Below, in pieces: positions 11,801 through 26,800 of a DNA stretch of 64,000 nt. A program made the position numbers and the translations under genes. The notes beneath the pieces are model-generated. The model was not told where the DNA came from. It made no database searches and was given only the letters and a program-made list of their open reading frames with translations. Numbering within the stretch: position 1 is the first letter of the stretch; the number at the start of each line of letters is the position of its first letter. Source of the DNA: Lutraria lutraria (taxonomy: Eukaryota > Mollusca > Bivalvia > Venerida > Mactridae). Location: positions 5,662,414 through 5,726,413 of the forward strand of contig OZ026835.1 in the NCBI GenBank assembly GCA_964023205.1. The letters are read 5' to 3'.

Positions 11801-14800
11801 AAAATCCTTTGGTTTACTTCTTTTGAATTTTTCTATTTCTTTTAATTTATTTGTCTCATATGACTTTTTCTTTTTTTTTAATTAACAATTTATACTGACT
11901 TTTGCACAAACAAAAGTATTCTCTGTTTTCGTTCGACATACGTTGATTAAATATACGTAAAGATTTCTCGTATTTTCTCTTTGATTGAACACACTCAAAA
12001 TCAAACCATTCAGCATTTTTTACAACTGAAGAGGGATTAAACTTATTTACAGATGAATGTACCTGATGCCTCTCAAAAAGGGGGTCGGCAACACCCCTAA
12101 CAATAGAAGTAAATTTATTTAAAACATCATCGATACAAGAATGATTAATATTTGTTGTAGATTCGCTTAATTGTAAGCGTACGGAATTTAAGCCTAAAAG
12201 AAATTCATTTTTAAGCTCTGTATTCCATTTATATTTTGTTTCATAGTTATCTTCCGTACAATATTTATTATTATTATAATTACATTTCAATGAAAAACAC
12301 AGTGGTGCATGATCACTCCACTGATTAAAATCAAGTACAGAAAAATCAGTGATATTTGGGAAATAATTATCATTTGTTAACAAGTAGTCAATAACAGAAG
12401 TACCGTTAGCCAAGCAAATGTATATTTACCAATATTACTGTCATTATATAAACGGCCTTTTACAATGTTTAAGCCGGAGGACTTACACAGCTCAATCAAC
12501 TTACAACCGAACGTGTTACTTTTGTTATCTAATGAGGCCCTGGACATAAAATTATCAGGTAAATAATTGTCACAGTCAATAAAATCAACGGCTCGGTCAA
12601 ATTGAATAAAATCAAATTTTTTACCAATTCGGCTGTTAAAATCCCCACAAACAAAAACTGACCCTTTAACATTAAATTCAAATATATCATATTCAAGGAC
12701 ATTGAATAAATCTTCATCAACAACATTATACATAGGAGAGTCTTCAGGCCAAATATAAACACCACAAAAATATACATCTTCGTCTAGATTGAAAAATAAC
12801 TTATTTAACTTGATCCAAGCTAAAGAATCGTGACTAGTTCGTATTATCTCAACACCTTCTTGGATATTTTCACGAATATATAAAGCTTAACCACCACTAT
12901 TTCTACGAGCTCTTCTATGTTGGTATTGACGATAAAAGTTAAAACACACATATCCCGATAAATCAATATCACTGCAACTGGAAGCCAAAGTTTCATAAAG
13001 AAAAATTATGTAATATTTACAAATTCAGTGTCATCTCGTTTTAACCCTGTCAGTCCGTTCACGTTCCAGGATAGAACACGCACATCACTCCCCTCGTGCC
13101 ACTACTCCCTAACAGGCCGTCCGTTAATGTAAAGGGTATCGTATGACAACCAGGCATTCTGATTATTCTGCCTAGCTTCTCTCAGCTTCGGAAGTAGTTT
13201 CCTACGTTTGTCAGCAACTTCTTTGGGAAATTGTTCGTTTACATAATATTGTGTTCCTTTAAGGTTCTTAGCATGCTTACGGACATTTTCCCGATCCTTA
13301 AACTCGTGGAACTTCGCTACTATACTTCTAGGCTTACCCGCGCGACTCTGACCCATTCTGTGTACTCTTTCCATGTTCAATTTCTCCACGTAATCTTGAG
13401 CTAACTTCATTTTATCAGTCAAAAACTCTCTAAGCTTTTGTTCAGTCTCTGCATTCGACTCTTTCTCAGATTCAGTAATATTTGCGAAAACTAAGTTGTT
13501 ACGCATCGACTGGGCTTGAAGGTATGTTACTTCATCTTTTAGCAGCTTTTTCTCGTTTTCTAAGACTGTCACTTTGTCGAGAATATTGTCTTCAACAATT
13601 GTCCATAGCTTTTTCAAATTTTTGTTTAAATCAACCATTTTAGATTTTAATTCGTCCAGAGCACTCTTTGGTCAACTTTATCAAGCCTACCTTCAATTTT
13701 CATAAGCAGTTTCATTAAGTCAGCATTTGACGGATCTTTAGCTCCACCACCGTCCATATTGGGTACGAAGACACTATCATTAGCATTGTCTGTGTTTGCA
13801 CATATTGTCAAATATTCTCCAGAGTATGTAACCTTACAAAGAGCTCGTTATAAGCATAACGATATGAACAAATGTAGTCTAAGTTGATCCATACCCAAGC
13901 CACGTATTCTACTAGTCAATAAAATGTCAAATTTGTTATAAAACTTCAAATGAAAGACGATATTAGCGACAGAAAAGGGTCTTCAGGCCATTCTTAAAAA
14001 TATTGTGTTTGGTGTTACGCTACCTACTCATTAATAACAAAGGTCCTACCCACATTTTCCTCTTGGGTATTCTTTGACAATGATATGAATAACATTTTAC
14101 AAGTATTTTTGTTTCCCTGCAAAAAAATGAATAATGCATTCCCTACCAACCCACCACCGACGGTTCTCTGGGTAGGGTTACCCCTAACAAACATTTGTAA
14201 GTATGGTCTCATTTTAAAATGATCTCATTAGCCTGTTTGAATGTGAAGAATTTAAGAAAAATGATCCGAAAATAAGTGTATGACGGGTTGGAAGCGAAGT
14301 GTTCTCTAATTAGTAGTTTTGCTGTATTTAATTCGAGAAATCTAGTAGTTAATGAGATGACGGATCGTCATTAAGTATGCACATACATTGCTAAACGTAG
14401 TCATTGTTATTTTCGAGTACATACTTAATCATTGTCACCGATGTTCACGCAGTCGCAACTTCTAATTGAGCGAATTTAGCGAACTATTTAAACATTTAAT
14501 TTGATGATACTATATCGCCTTAACCTTTCATCAACACGTCACGCTTTGATCTGTCATACATACTTGTACACCGAATGAAAGATTTAAAATTGTGGTTGCA
14601 TCTCAACAAAAGCTGACAGTATTTTCGAAACGATATTGTCGGCAATCTAGCATTTCAACCTTGCACGTATATTAAAAATTACTGTCCATCTATTAGCATA
14701 ATTACTCGTACATATTGCTAAGCTTCATAAATTGTAATTGTTAAGTAGTTTATATGATATTATAAAGATAAGGAAGTCTTTGCTGAACATCCAATATGTA

Positions 14801-17800
14801 AATCATTAAATGGGATTATTTGAATGCTTATGTACAACCTAATATATCTTCGTCTACGTACGGTTTTTATGTTAGTAATATCGTAAATGACGTATTTCTT
14901 TTATTGACGTCGTTGATTTAGCAAGAAAAATCTAGATCAAATACATGTTTATTTCAAACTTTTCTTCAAATAAAATTTGGAAAAAGAAAACAAAATCAAG
15001 GCATTTTGTCACAAAATACTTCAAACTGTCGACTCTTTTAAGTTCTAATATAACAAAAACAATGCATGCACACATCCCAGTATGAATCAATTCAGCCCAA
15101 AAATAGCATACTGGACTTTGAAGGGAGATAACTCCTCAATGGATGTTGCGCAACCGGGTTTTTCGATGAATGATTTGAACTTCTTTAACACAAATCCTTG
15201 TATAACAAAGCCAAGAACCATCATGATGGAGCTAACTGTAGCATGGGAAGAGCGAATGGAAGAAGCCTACCAACTAAGGAAGACAAAATATCAGGACTTA
15301 GCAGAGTGTCAGAGAAAAGGATGGAAAACCTTGGTGTACCCGGTGGAAGTTAGCTGCAGAGGCTTCCAATCCAACTCAATGTGGAAACCGTTCGGCGACC
15401 TTGGAATCAAAGGAAAGGCCCGGAAGACCACAATCCATTTGATTGGGAAGGCTGCAGAAAGAGGGTTCGGTAGACTCTGGCTACGTCTTCATGAACCAAC
15501 TTGGCAGCCATCATAGACGGGTAGTGACAGATCATCAATAGCAGCCCCGCCACCCCGTAGTCAGCTCTGCTGTATTTCAACATCAGGGGCTCTGGTATTA
15601 CTCATCATTACTTACTTTGCATATTAAACGAAGATGTCAGTAATGAGTTGCACTTAATCGGATGTAAAATTATACGCCAGACAAACTTGTAGCATTCATT
15701 GAGAAAATATATCATATTATATCAATGTGTGTTATCAATTGTCGGTAATGCTGAAATGGAGTTATATAACTTTTGTCACTCGATGATATGGTACATAAAT
15801 AACGCAATGAAGACCAAACAAATACGAATGAATATTATACAGATAATACTATGTAAAAAGCATTTAGTCAAGCTCTATATTCTGATTGAAAAATGCTTCA
15901 ATGACATTATTGTGCTGGTGAATAATTCAAGACTGAAGACTTGTTAAAATATAAAGTACAATTATACGTTAAAATCCATTACACCTTAAGACCATTGTAC
16001 ACAACATTTTAATTAAAAACAAGTCCAATATTTTATTTTTGGCAGCAATACTAGTTATTGCAGAGGATAGAGCTCTACTATGGAAGGGAATATCCGCCAG
16101 TACATGCATGCTGTTAAATGACAAGTGCATCTTGTCTTGTTACATGCATATTGTTAAATGACAATTGCATCTTGCCTTGTTTCATTCGTTTTAAACTAAC
16201 TGCAACAGCCGTTTGTCTTTATGCTTCTTTCCATCAGTAAGTGGCACGTGGCTTGAATCTTTCCTTACTCTATGTATATAAATTACATATTCTTGCGTGT
16301 AAATGACAAATGCATCCATTCTATTCATTATTATTATACCGACACATGCATGTTAACATCAATGATTGCAAGTTCAACAAGGCGAAATCAATTAGCACTA
16401 AGCAGCAGCTAGCATGAGCTTAAGCGAATGCATTTGTAATATTCAATTCATGCAATGCTGGGAACCAGATTTTTTCGGCAGTTACCGTAAAAAGGTCAAC
16501 CATGCACGGTGCGTACACAAAAAACTACTCGACGAATAAGTGATCGTTGAGCGAAACGGGACAAAAATTTGTTACTGTAGAATTTGTAGCCATTCTTCAT
16601 CGATGTCAATACATCGTTTCAAAAGCAGCAGATACTATATTGGTGGAGGTGAAGAAAACCACCAAGGTAAGTCCAGAGAAAGTTTTATCCTAAAATAACA
16701 GTTATTGTATACTTTGTCATGTGAAATTATGTTTTAGTTATTGCTGTTGTGTGAGAAGAATTGTATTTCTATCAGGGATCTATATAACAATGTTATATAG
16801 CATACCTGTTCATATACAGTTAAACTTGTGAACAAAGGCTATTCTTGGAAAATACATAATTGGCGTTAATTGCCAAGTGCGTGGCATTAGGATGTCATTT
16901 TCTTTTAAGCAATCAATGTCAGATTTTTAAATAATGTTCAATATGAAAGACCTATACTATAAAGAACAATTTTAAATTGTTCATTTGCATCAACATTCAT
17001 TTGTGTATATATCAGTACAGTTGGATACAAGTGACTGTATAGTATATCAGATACCCATCATGTTTCTGTATTGCTCCCTGTATTAAGATATTGTGTTTTA
17101 TTTTGTACCACACAAAAATGATCTAAATATCACTAATCACAAACAGTAACATTACAGTATGGATAAACATAAATTTTGGTATTTGAATGTGTCTGTTTAT
17201 TTTTTGCAGGTATAAAACATTAAAGAAAAAAAACAAGCTGGTGATAGTCGACAGATATGGAGGTATTTTGATGCATGGAGGATATGTTTGCTAGTGATCC
17301 AACAGTTATTTCTACCTCAGTTGTGTCTTCTATCACAACTTCACCAAGGGTATCCACTCCATTGTTGATTCTTCTCAAATCAATGAGAAAGATGCATTAA
17401 AGGATGAGCAGCCAATACTTTTTCCCCTTGAGTTAAATGAAAGGACCACCCATATAGCTTTGATAATGACATTCCTAGATGGTTGGAGATTTTTCAAGAG
17501 GAACATAGACATATGCACAATGTGAGGATAGCTTAGGACACAATTAAGGTGTGTGTCTACCTTGAAAAGACCAGTCATCCTACTTGAATCACAGGATAGA
17601 TAAAATACAACAATTATCTTTTTTTTCATTTGTCTATTTATTATACTGTTTGTTTATGTATTTCTGTAAACAATAAATTTAATAACCAATTGAATCATGT
17701 CTCAATTTTAACAACAAACATAATTCATTATTGTTTATTAATACAACTATTTGAAATATGATAACTGACAACCATATAAGTGTACATGTCTCCCAATGCT

Positions 17801-20800
17801 ACACTGTTAAAAATAAGACTTAATGAAATTAAAATACTTCAAAAAATTGAAGTGAGGTGAATTAATTAGCCATTACAGGTACATGTATTTTGGACTGTAC
17901 AGTCAAAACCACCCTTGGGAAATAGAAAAGTTGGCCTATATTGACAGATGGCTCTTATTCAGGAGTTATTTTGTTCTAAATAATAAATGACGGTTAATTA
18001 ATCGGAGGTTTGATAGTATCTAGATATTTAACATTTGTACAACTGACAATATTGACAGAAAATTTGCATTTATTATTATTAAGTAATAATTAACATGAAG
18101 AACCTAGAATATTGATCAAATCAAATACAAAAATATCTTTACAAACTATTCACATTACATTGACACTAATAGACTGATGCATACAAATGATGAATAATTA
18201 ATTCACATGTATTACTTATTATCATGAATTTGCATTTACATCAAATAAGTCAACTTCTTAGAAATAACATAAAATATAGCTTCAACTATAGATTTGCTCA
18301 GTTTTAAAATTACTTTCAATATTACACTATGCAATTTGTGTGATTTATAACTTCTGATATACATGAAAATGAAATATCTTCCTCGATGTATCTCATTACT
18401 TTATTCTAAGGACCATGGATACAAACATTTATTTATTCATTTATAAACATTAGCTATGCATAGCTATAATTATGTTGACCAAAATGGAAATAAAGGTTTA
18501 TTTTAACTTTTTTTGTGTTATCCTTTATAAATATGAAATGTCTAACATGGCTATACAAATGGTTCTTGTAATATATGTTTATTTTCTTTATGTATGCCAG
18601 TTAATTAACACATTGTAATTTGTACATTGAAATAAATCTAACTAAATACTTTTTACATCATAACAAGAGCTTAATAGTAGAGCTTAATAGTATATTAAGA
18701 TTGAATAATTTATGCAAATTATATTTTCAATTGCACATATATTTGATATAAAAATGATGTGAATAAAATGAATATAACTTCTGCATATAAATATATACTT
18801 CCATCCATATAATTATTAACTGTTAAAGATTGTACCGAGTCAAGTAAATTGATAATAACAAATAAATTATTTGTTATTATCTATTTACCGGTTGGCAATT
18901 TTAGTCTACATGATAAATATGATAAAACATGCCAACCGGTATGTACGCAAAAATGTGATGTTGCTATAAACAATGCAGGTTTTGACGCCATTTTTGTATT
19001 AATCATTGTCCTGAGGACAAAACCGGTTGGCAATCTTAATATTATATATACATACATAATACCTATGTAATGTTTATTATGTTTTATTACTTCCATCTAT
19101 ATAACAACAATTTTGTCAGGAAAGCCACTTTTTGAGAAAACCCATTTGCGATATCTTCGTGTACCAGTCTGGCCAACAAGTCATTGAGTATAACCTGAAT
19201 AGCTCCACCACCAAAAACACACACTAGCTAAACTTCTGTCCAGGCTGATTGTCTGTACCACTGTGAGTAGTCCAACCATTTCCAATATTGACTGTTAATT
19301 GAAGACATTTGACATTAATTAGATTTATTTTATAAATATCATTAAAAGAAGTATGTTTGGCTGTAGGTAATTAAAAAGTTAATTATTCCCATAATATTAT
19401 TCTTTATACCAAACATATTTTCACATATGCAATTATTTCTGTAATAAGGAGGAGGAAAATAATGTAGTACCCAATGCGGGGCTCGAACACGCAACCTCCT
19501 ACTTGCATGTCAGATGCTCTACCAACTGAGCTAATCAGGCTGTGAATATCTCAGCCAATTTATAAAATTTAATACAATATACCACACAGCTACATTCCTC
19601 CTTCATTTTTGTTCAAAGTAATTAATTGCGACAACAATAGGTTCTTTTGACTAACTCAGCTAGCCTTTGCTTCACCCTAGCTCTAGGATTCCAGGGCTAT
19701 TCTCATCCTAGTCATGGCACCAAATGTAATAAGCGGAAATTTAATGTTCCCCATGAGGGGCTCGAACCCACGACCTCCTGCTTGCAAGTCAGATGCATTA
19801 CCAATTAAACAATATACCACACCCCTACATTTCAAACAAAGTCAGTAGACTGTTACATACAGGTTCAACGATGCGAAACACAGTCTTCATGAATAAGAAC
19901 CTGGGGTGACTAACTCAAACATTACGACGTCGTAGCGGATACGATGTTGTAAACAGGATTTTTACGAGATCGTTACAACCTTTTTATTTGGCTAACTCAA
20001 ACGACCTAGTAAGGAAGTCGTAACACTTTCGTGATTTACGACCTCGTAAGCACTTTACACACACGTGTAGAGATAAAGAGAAATTGAAAGTAAACTTCTA
20101 GTTTGAAATAGAGCCACTCGCCGAAGGTTCGTTGCAAATTAACATTTACCATGTCTTTAGGAAAAATCTTACATTTTGTCTAAACTTGGAGAACGTAAAA
20201 TGTAACTTAAAAACTTGTTCTTCGTGTATTTTACACGTTGAACACATTAAGTTATTTTGTTCGACTTTGTATTGGACGTGTCTTTTTTTCCTTCATCGTG
20301 AAATATTCACTACATGTCAAAAATATTAATTCTGCAAAAGGGTTTGAAGTATAATGATTATTAATTCTGAAAAACAGTTTTCTTAAAACCATTTTTATTT
20401 TTTCATTGGTTAGACGAAACTCTTTGTTAATGTTAAAATTGCATAGCTTTCTTATCTATAATAAACAACATACTAAAAGTCTTCGTTGATTGAAGTTGTA
20501 AAACATTGTTAAAATTACCATTTCAAAATTATATTAATTTAATTTGATATCATTCTCGCAATTCAAGAAACTTAACCAATCATATTATAAATATCGAAAG
20601 AAAAAATATTTTTGATGAATTTAAAATCCGTCATTTTGGTCGATATGTTATAGCCTCAAATCTGAATTATTCATTCACAATTAATATATGCACGTTTTAA
20701 TGAATCTGACATAATGGGAAAAGTGATGTTATATTGTATTTGGTGAATATTCTTAAATATTGTCTGGCCACCAGGAATGGCACATACTAATTTGTAAAGG

Positions 20801-23800
20801 CAGCACAATTTCGCCGACACTAAATGATTACATTATACTGCTGGATATTGTATCTAGCCATGAATGCTTAACATAGTGGAATTCAAGTCAAATTGCTGAG
20901 ATCTATAAACTATTTATTATACATGATAATAATCGTGTAAATAATCAAACCATAATACAAATACGCATGCATACAGTTGTTTCTCCTGCAACACACGCCA
21001 AAAGTAACAGCATAATAGTACTTCGAAACGGATATGTTTTTAATGAATATTAACGGATTACAAGATCAAATTTAAGTTATTTATTTATGTAACACGCGTA
21101 AATACATCATAGTATCAAACGCAAAAACTGTAGAATGCATTTCAACCGTCATAAGTTTATGTTACAATCGGTAAAGATTCATTTATTTTATATTTTTAAT
21201 ATACCCTGACATAAAAGTACAACTTATGTAAGACATTTTCTTAAAAAAGATGATAAATTATTAACCTCCGAATCAAATAGAAGTCTTAAATGTCGACACA
21301 TAACTGACGACCCTCTTATCACCTAGATATTTTTATGTCAAGATATTTTTCTCGTAAATATTTGTCAACTTTACGAGGACGTCGTATCTTATAACCTCGT
21401 TGAGTTAGCCACGAAAATCGATACTACCTCCTTACTACCGTGCTACGAGAGTCGTAAGCTTTACGATAGCTTTGAGTTAATCATCCCAGATCTTTTACTA
21501 AACTAAATGTTAACCTGTCTATGCATATATGATCAAACATTGCTTGTACAAGTTATCCCCCCGTCTGAAAAATCTAAAATAAGCCCCGAACCTGAATTTG
21601 CTCCAGACAGACCTGAGTTAATGAGAATAACACGGTAAATATAGGAGTAAATAATGTTTATGTAGATCTACTAAAATATTCACCTGAAACGATGTTCAGA
21701 GAAACATTGCCGTACCGCCTCGTCGTAGCACAGTTTCTTCAACATTCAACATTACAACAAAATGTAATGTTCTCGTCGTTCTCGGTTGGTTTATTGGATG
21801 TAACACACACTGCCACTGAAATTATCGACGAGACAGCAATATGTGTCGTAACACTTCCGTAAACATTGAAGTTTTTACTATCGCACCGTTAAACCACAGA
21901 AAATTTCGAACGTGTAAATTTGATGTCCGTTGTTGTCTCCCGTGTATAGTAATTTGAGCAAGAAGCTAAAAAATTTATTGGTTCCCTGTCATGTACTGAA
22001 TGTCCCATTGTAATATCATGCTTCAACAAGAATAATGTTGTATCCCAAAAACATTAACAATAGCAGTTAGAAATAGTGTGAATAAACATTTAAAGATAAA
22101 GAAGGCATAATGCAGTTGTAAATTACATGCAAGAATCAACGATATACATGAAGGGAATGTTCACTTAGCATCAAGTAATATGAAACATGAATAACGTAGC
22201 AAGCACTTGTAAGAAACCAAAATGCAGTTGTCAAGTAGAAGAACGCATATGCAAGTAAATAACATAATATTGTCATTTAACAGCATGAATGTACTGGCGG
22301 ATATTCCCTTCCATAAGCTACAGGGAGTTTAATTTATAGTTTATTTCAGTAAATCCATTAAGCCTTGCGGCCCATGAGGACATTTACATTTATGAATACA
22401 ACAAAAACAAATGTACATGCACATATATACATAATATAAAATAAAACTATATCTGTGCTGCGGAGAAGGCAATTATTATAAATATACATACATTGTCAAA
22501 AATTGATTGTAATAACACACTTGTCATTTCATAATAATTGTTTGAAGCGTGACAATGTCAGCCTAGTTTGTGCAGCAAAACATCAAATATCTAACACGAT
22601 TAATCAATTAATTCGTTGCAAGGCAGGTAATTTAAATACATGTTATTCATTATAAAAACGTGTATCATGAAATACATTTTGTCGCAAGTAAGATTACATG
22701 CGCTGTAATATCACATTTTAAAACACTTTCGGCGCCAAATAAATAGCAAAAAGTTGTTCTCAGCGCCAAATAAATTCTGACATGCCCAGGACAAAAACAG
22801 TGCTAAGTTTTAAAATATCATTTATTATTTATTTTTAATGATAATAACTTCAAATATTCACAAATATTTGTTATAAATCATTCTATAGAATGTGTTATTC
22901 TACACATAAAATTGATTATATAATAATGTGACACACTGTTAGTGTTGCCCAAATACATAACAAATTCTTATTTACGCACAAATCATGAAATGTATCATTT
23001 TTAAAAGAATTGGCAAAGATACCAAGTTATTATACCTAATTCATGCATGTGAAATACCCTGTTTGCTTCTATAAACTGTACATTCTAGCCTATATGTTTA
23101 GTCATTATACTCCGCAACAAAATGATGTTCCGTCAATTGTGAATCAGCATCATTAGAATATCCATCCCAGACCAAAAAGCCTTCAATTACTTTCTCCCTG
23201 AACTGCTTAGTGGACATTTTGATATTGTGATCAACCCTGTACACAATGTATGCATTGGTCAGCGCTACTTCACGCTGCCTTAAGTCCGCATTATCATCGG
23301 TGGAATAAAGAAGACCCCAGGTAAAACCTTCTATAAACCAAATTCGCACGTAATTTACACATTTTCAAACAACGATAACTACTCTGTATACAGGAATATA
23401 TTACAACAAATAGTCTTGAAATAACTATAGATACAATGTAGGGAACCGCTACAAGATACCGAAAACCGCTTTGAAATCCGATATCAAATAAGACGGCAAT
23501 GTTAATTCGAAAATGACACCTAGTGTGCTTTTAAGCTGAGGAATTAACAATTAAAGTGTCGGATCCTTATTGTCTCATGAAATCAACGAATTTGACGCAC
23601 CCCATTCAATTTTGATAGCCAATCAAAATCGCTTATGTTTACGGTTCAATAATTGAAACCACGCCCTTGTGTGATGTCTAGTAAGAGATTTTAATTTATA
23701 ACACATTTTTGTCATTAATGAATTTATAGTATCATATCGTACCAATACAATGCACATTGCATTAGAGATGTTTAACGCTGATAAGGAAAAGTCGATAAAG

Positions 23801-26800
23801 GGGCGCAGTATTTATCGCAATTAAACACCATTTTTGAGCGTTCGGTTAGAATGTTTTTTTGCTTGGTATTAAAGTATGATATTTGATCTTTGTAAATAAC
23901 GTAAAATATTAAAATTGAACTGGGTGCGTCAAATTCGTTGATTTCATGAGACGATAATGATCCGACACTTTAATTGTTAATTCCTCAGCTTAAAAAAACA
24001 CAGTAGGTGTCATTTTCGAATAAGCATGGTCGTCTCGTCTTATTCGATGACGGGGTTTATAGCGGTTTTCAGTATTTTGTAGCGGAAATGTTAATCTAGG
24101 AATCGTGCCTCAGAATATTGATACTTATTTTCTTTACTTTTTATCTATGGAGTATTACGTAATAACCAGCGATATTGGTATATAGAAGACCAATCAAATG
24201 TAATATTTGTTTCAAATTACTTGCAATGCACTTTATACAGTGGGTTTAGTTTAGTATTTAATTATGGTTTAGTTTTGAAATCTATAAATAGGTGAAACCT
24301 GATTTGACCTGACATCCAAGCCAGATACCTTAAGTTTGACTTTTTGCTACTTGCTTTGGTGGCACTTATGCGTTAACATTCTTGTGTTATTCAAACCAAA
24401 GTTTGACTTATTGATACTTTATTGCTATGATAGCAAGTAGTTGCTATCAAATAAAGTTTGATAAGCTACACAAATCACATAGCTGCTACCTTTTGACTAT
24501 ACTTGCAGCTTCCTGCTATCTATTACAGAAGTCGCTACTAGTAGCGGCTAGGTAGCAGGTACATAGAAGATACTCGCTACCACCTTCTACCTTCCAGCTA
24601 CTAGGTCTTGCAATCAAATTAAATAGCGACTAGGTAGCAGCCTGCTAGAAGCTAGCTATCCGTTACATTTCTATTTCCATAAGGGCTACCATTGTCAAAT
24701 GTTCCGTAACCATGCAACATTTGTTAAACGAGTAGCGGAAAATGAAGCATAAATTAATTATTTTACGGTACACTTTTTTTATCTAAAATGAAATTACGCA
24801 TACAAAATACATTACAAATGCATTACAAGTGTTTGTGAATGTGATTGACTTTAAAATAAAGTGTTGAATATTCTGGGTACGGATGGTATCATTTCTTAAA
24901 TTGAGTCCGGGCGGTACCATTTACTTTTTATACATCAATATCTGAGAGGCCTTTACTAAAGAGACTTCCTACAAACCATTTTCACGAAAACATAATATGC
25001 AACAGTAAATCCTTGGTGCGCGATATTATTTTATAACGATTTGACGATTTCATGCAGAAATAATCAAATCTAATTTTGAGTCGAGGAGATGTTGTCAAAA
25101 AAAAAGTGTACGATGTGTATCTATTAGCAGGTGCTCGATGACGTAGTGTACTACCATTGCACATCTGTATTACGCAGTTAGTTTACTCACCCAAAATAAA
25201 CAGAAATCTTCAAGTCAAGTCAAAATACTTTTATTCACTCATTTCATGATACATGAATAAATGAGGTATACAGTTAACATCTTAGCTCCATAAAACTCTT
25301 TTACGAAGCAATCATCGACCGATCGGAAAAACATGTTACATTAATGAGTCGGATGGGCATAATTTTAGTGTTGTGTGTTTAATTTTTCGCGAATATTTGT
25401 CACATTTGTAACGTACGTCCACCCATACAGTGCGTTACTGTGCATAATCATATATGATAATATATTGTATGTATAAAATATTGTATTTTGTATGTAATGA
25501 AATAGTGTTCGTATAAGTTATAGTGCGATTTTATTAACTATCAAAGACGCCGCATAATTCTACGGTCAATTTTACCTTCGATTTGTTTCGTAGGTGATAC
25601 GATATACATGTACTTCGTTTTACTATATACACATGTGGAATGGGACATTCCCTAACGGTAAACTAAACGAAAAGTATAGTTCAATTTTGTTATAGTCAAG
25701 GTCGAATTTTGGACGATACCGTTGTGAAGATAATCACTATAAATTAATTGCCCAAATTATTTTAAATCCGTATTATTCACGTGAACCAGAGTCGTGGTGT
25801 ATTGGATAAGGTGGCATGTACATACATGTCATATTTACATGGAGCAGATGTGCGTGGTTCGAACTTTCGAACTCAATCAATGGCATTTTCTTTTTAAATT
25901 GATATATAATAATTGTATCATTCATTGAAATGTGTTTGTTCTTGTTACATGTATGTATACACGCTGAATAGTAACTTTTTGTATTTTAAAAGAGAAAAAG
26001 GAAAGAAGAAATTTATACATTCTCTGATGTTTTCCTCAAAGTTTTTATTCTTTTATACATCTTATTGCACGAAATCCCGCATGCACAAAAAGGTAAATAT
26101 TATAATTATAGTAAACATCTAAACCAGTTTCTACTTATTATATGAATACACCACAATTAAAATAATATATAAATGCTAACTACCCACGTGAAGTTGTTTT
26201 ATTCTTATAATTTCACGAAACCATACACATATAAAAAAAAGTTAAAAATCATTTTCTTATCGATATATGAAAAGTTAACTTTTATCAAAAATGAAAAAAA
26301 AGTTACAAATAAAAAATGATATCTAATATCAGACGCATTCCTCTAGAGTCACTTATCTTATGCTTTACCAACGGCGCCACAGAGGTGAGTGATAATAATG
26401 TTTCATATATTGCTCTATAGCTTATTACAATAGTATTCGTATTACCTAAACATTTGCAAATGGGATCTTTCATGTATACAATAACATTGCTGACCTAAAA
26501 ATTTAACTATATCGACTGTGGTACGAAGCTAAAAATAATCACATTCAGCGTCCGTGTAATTATTCAGCTTTGACAGTTTAATAAAATCGCACTATACAAA
26601 TGCTAATAAAATATCTATCTATCCATCGTTACTCGTATATACCGTTGTTTTAATTGTTTTACGCATTCCATCGTAAAATTCAATAAGCTATTGTCAATGT
26701 TATTTATTATATCTATTTAAGAGGATATGGGATACGTACTTAGAAAATAAATTTAGATAGAACATATATAATATGTCAGGCATACATTTGATAGAAAAAA

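Larger units (their letters stand above)
9497..13778 (-). mobile_element. LINE-B, near full-length non-LTR retrotransposon
   Basis: 4,282 bp on the - strand, flanked by 7-bp direct repeats ATTAGCA (9490-9496, 13779-13785). The second copy of the locus has an uninterrupted site (AAATGATTTGAACAATTATTG, near 51240), which confirms an insertion. Order 5' to 3' on its strand: ORF1 (13757-13102), endonuclease, linker, RT, zinc-knuckle domain, then a tail ending in about three TTGCC units instead of poly-A. Catalytic motifs look good but several frameshifts and stops inactivate it. Confidence 0.92.
16079..22315. mobile_element. 6.2-kb DNA transposon with 45-bp terminal inverted repeats
   Basis: The left end begins TATGGAAGGGAATATCCGCC (16079) and the right end is its reverse complement ending at 22315. 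Arms match over about 45 bp with one mismatch, including TGCTGTTAAATGACA. The left subterminal region holds two tandem units of about 46 bp (from 16098). Inside: a decayed Myb/SANT-like frame (17237-17545), two tRNA-derived SINE pieces (19440-19830) and a nested TIR element (19911-21489). No DDE transposase could be read. PIF/Harbinger is a tentative class based only on the Myb-like remnant. Confidence 0.75.

Noticed and set aside
19476..19549. tRNA-Ala(TGC) gene on the - strand
   Set aside because: A and B boxes and anticodon loop are present but the acceptor stem does not pair and a second worn copy is nearby; better explained as a SINE head.
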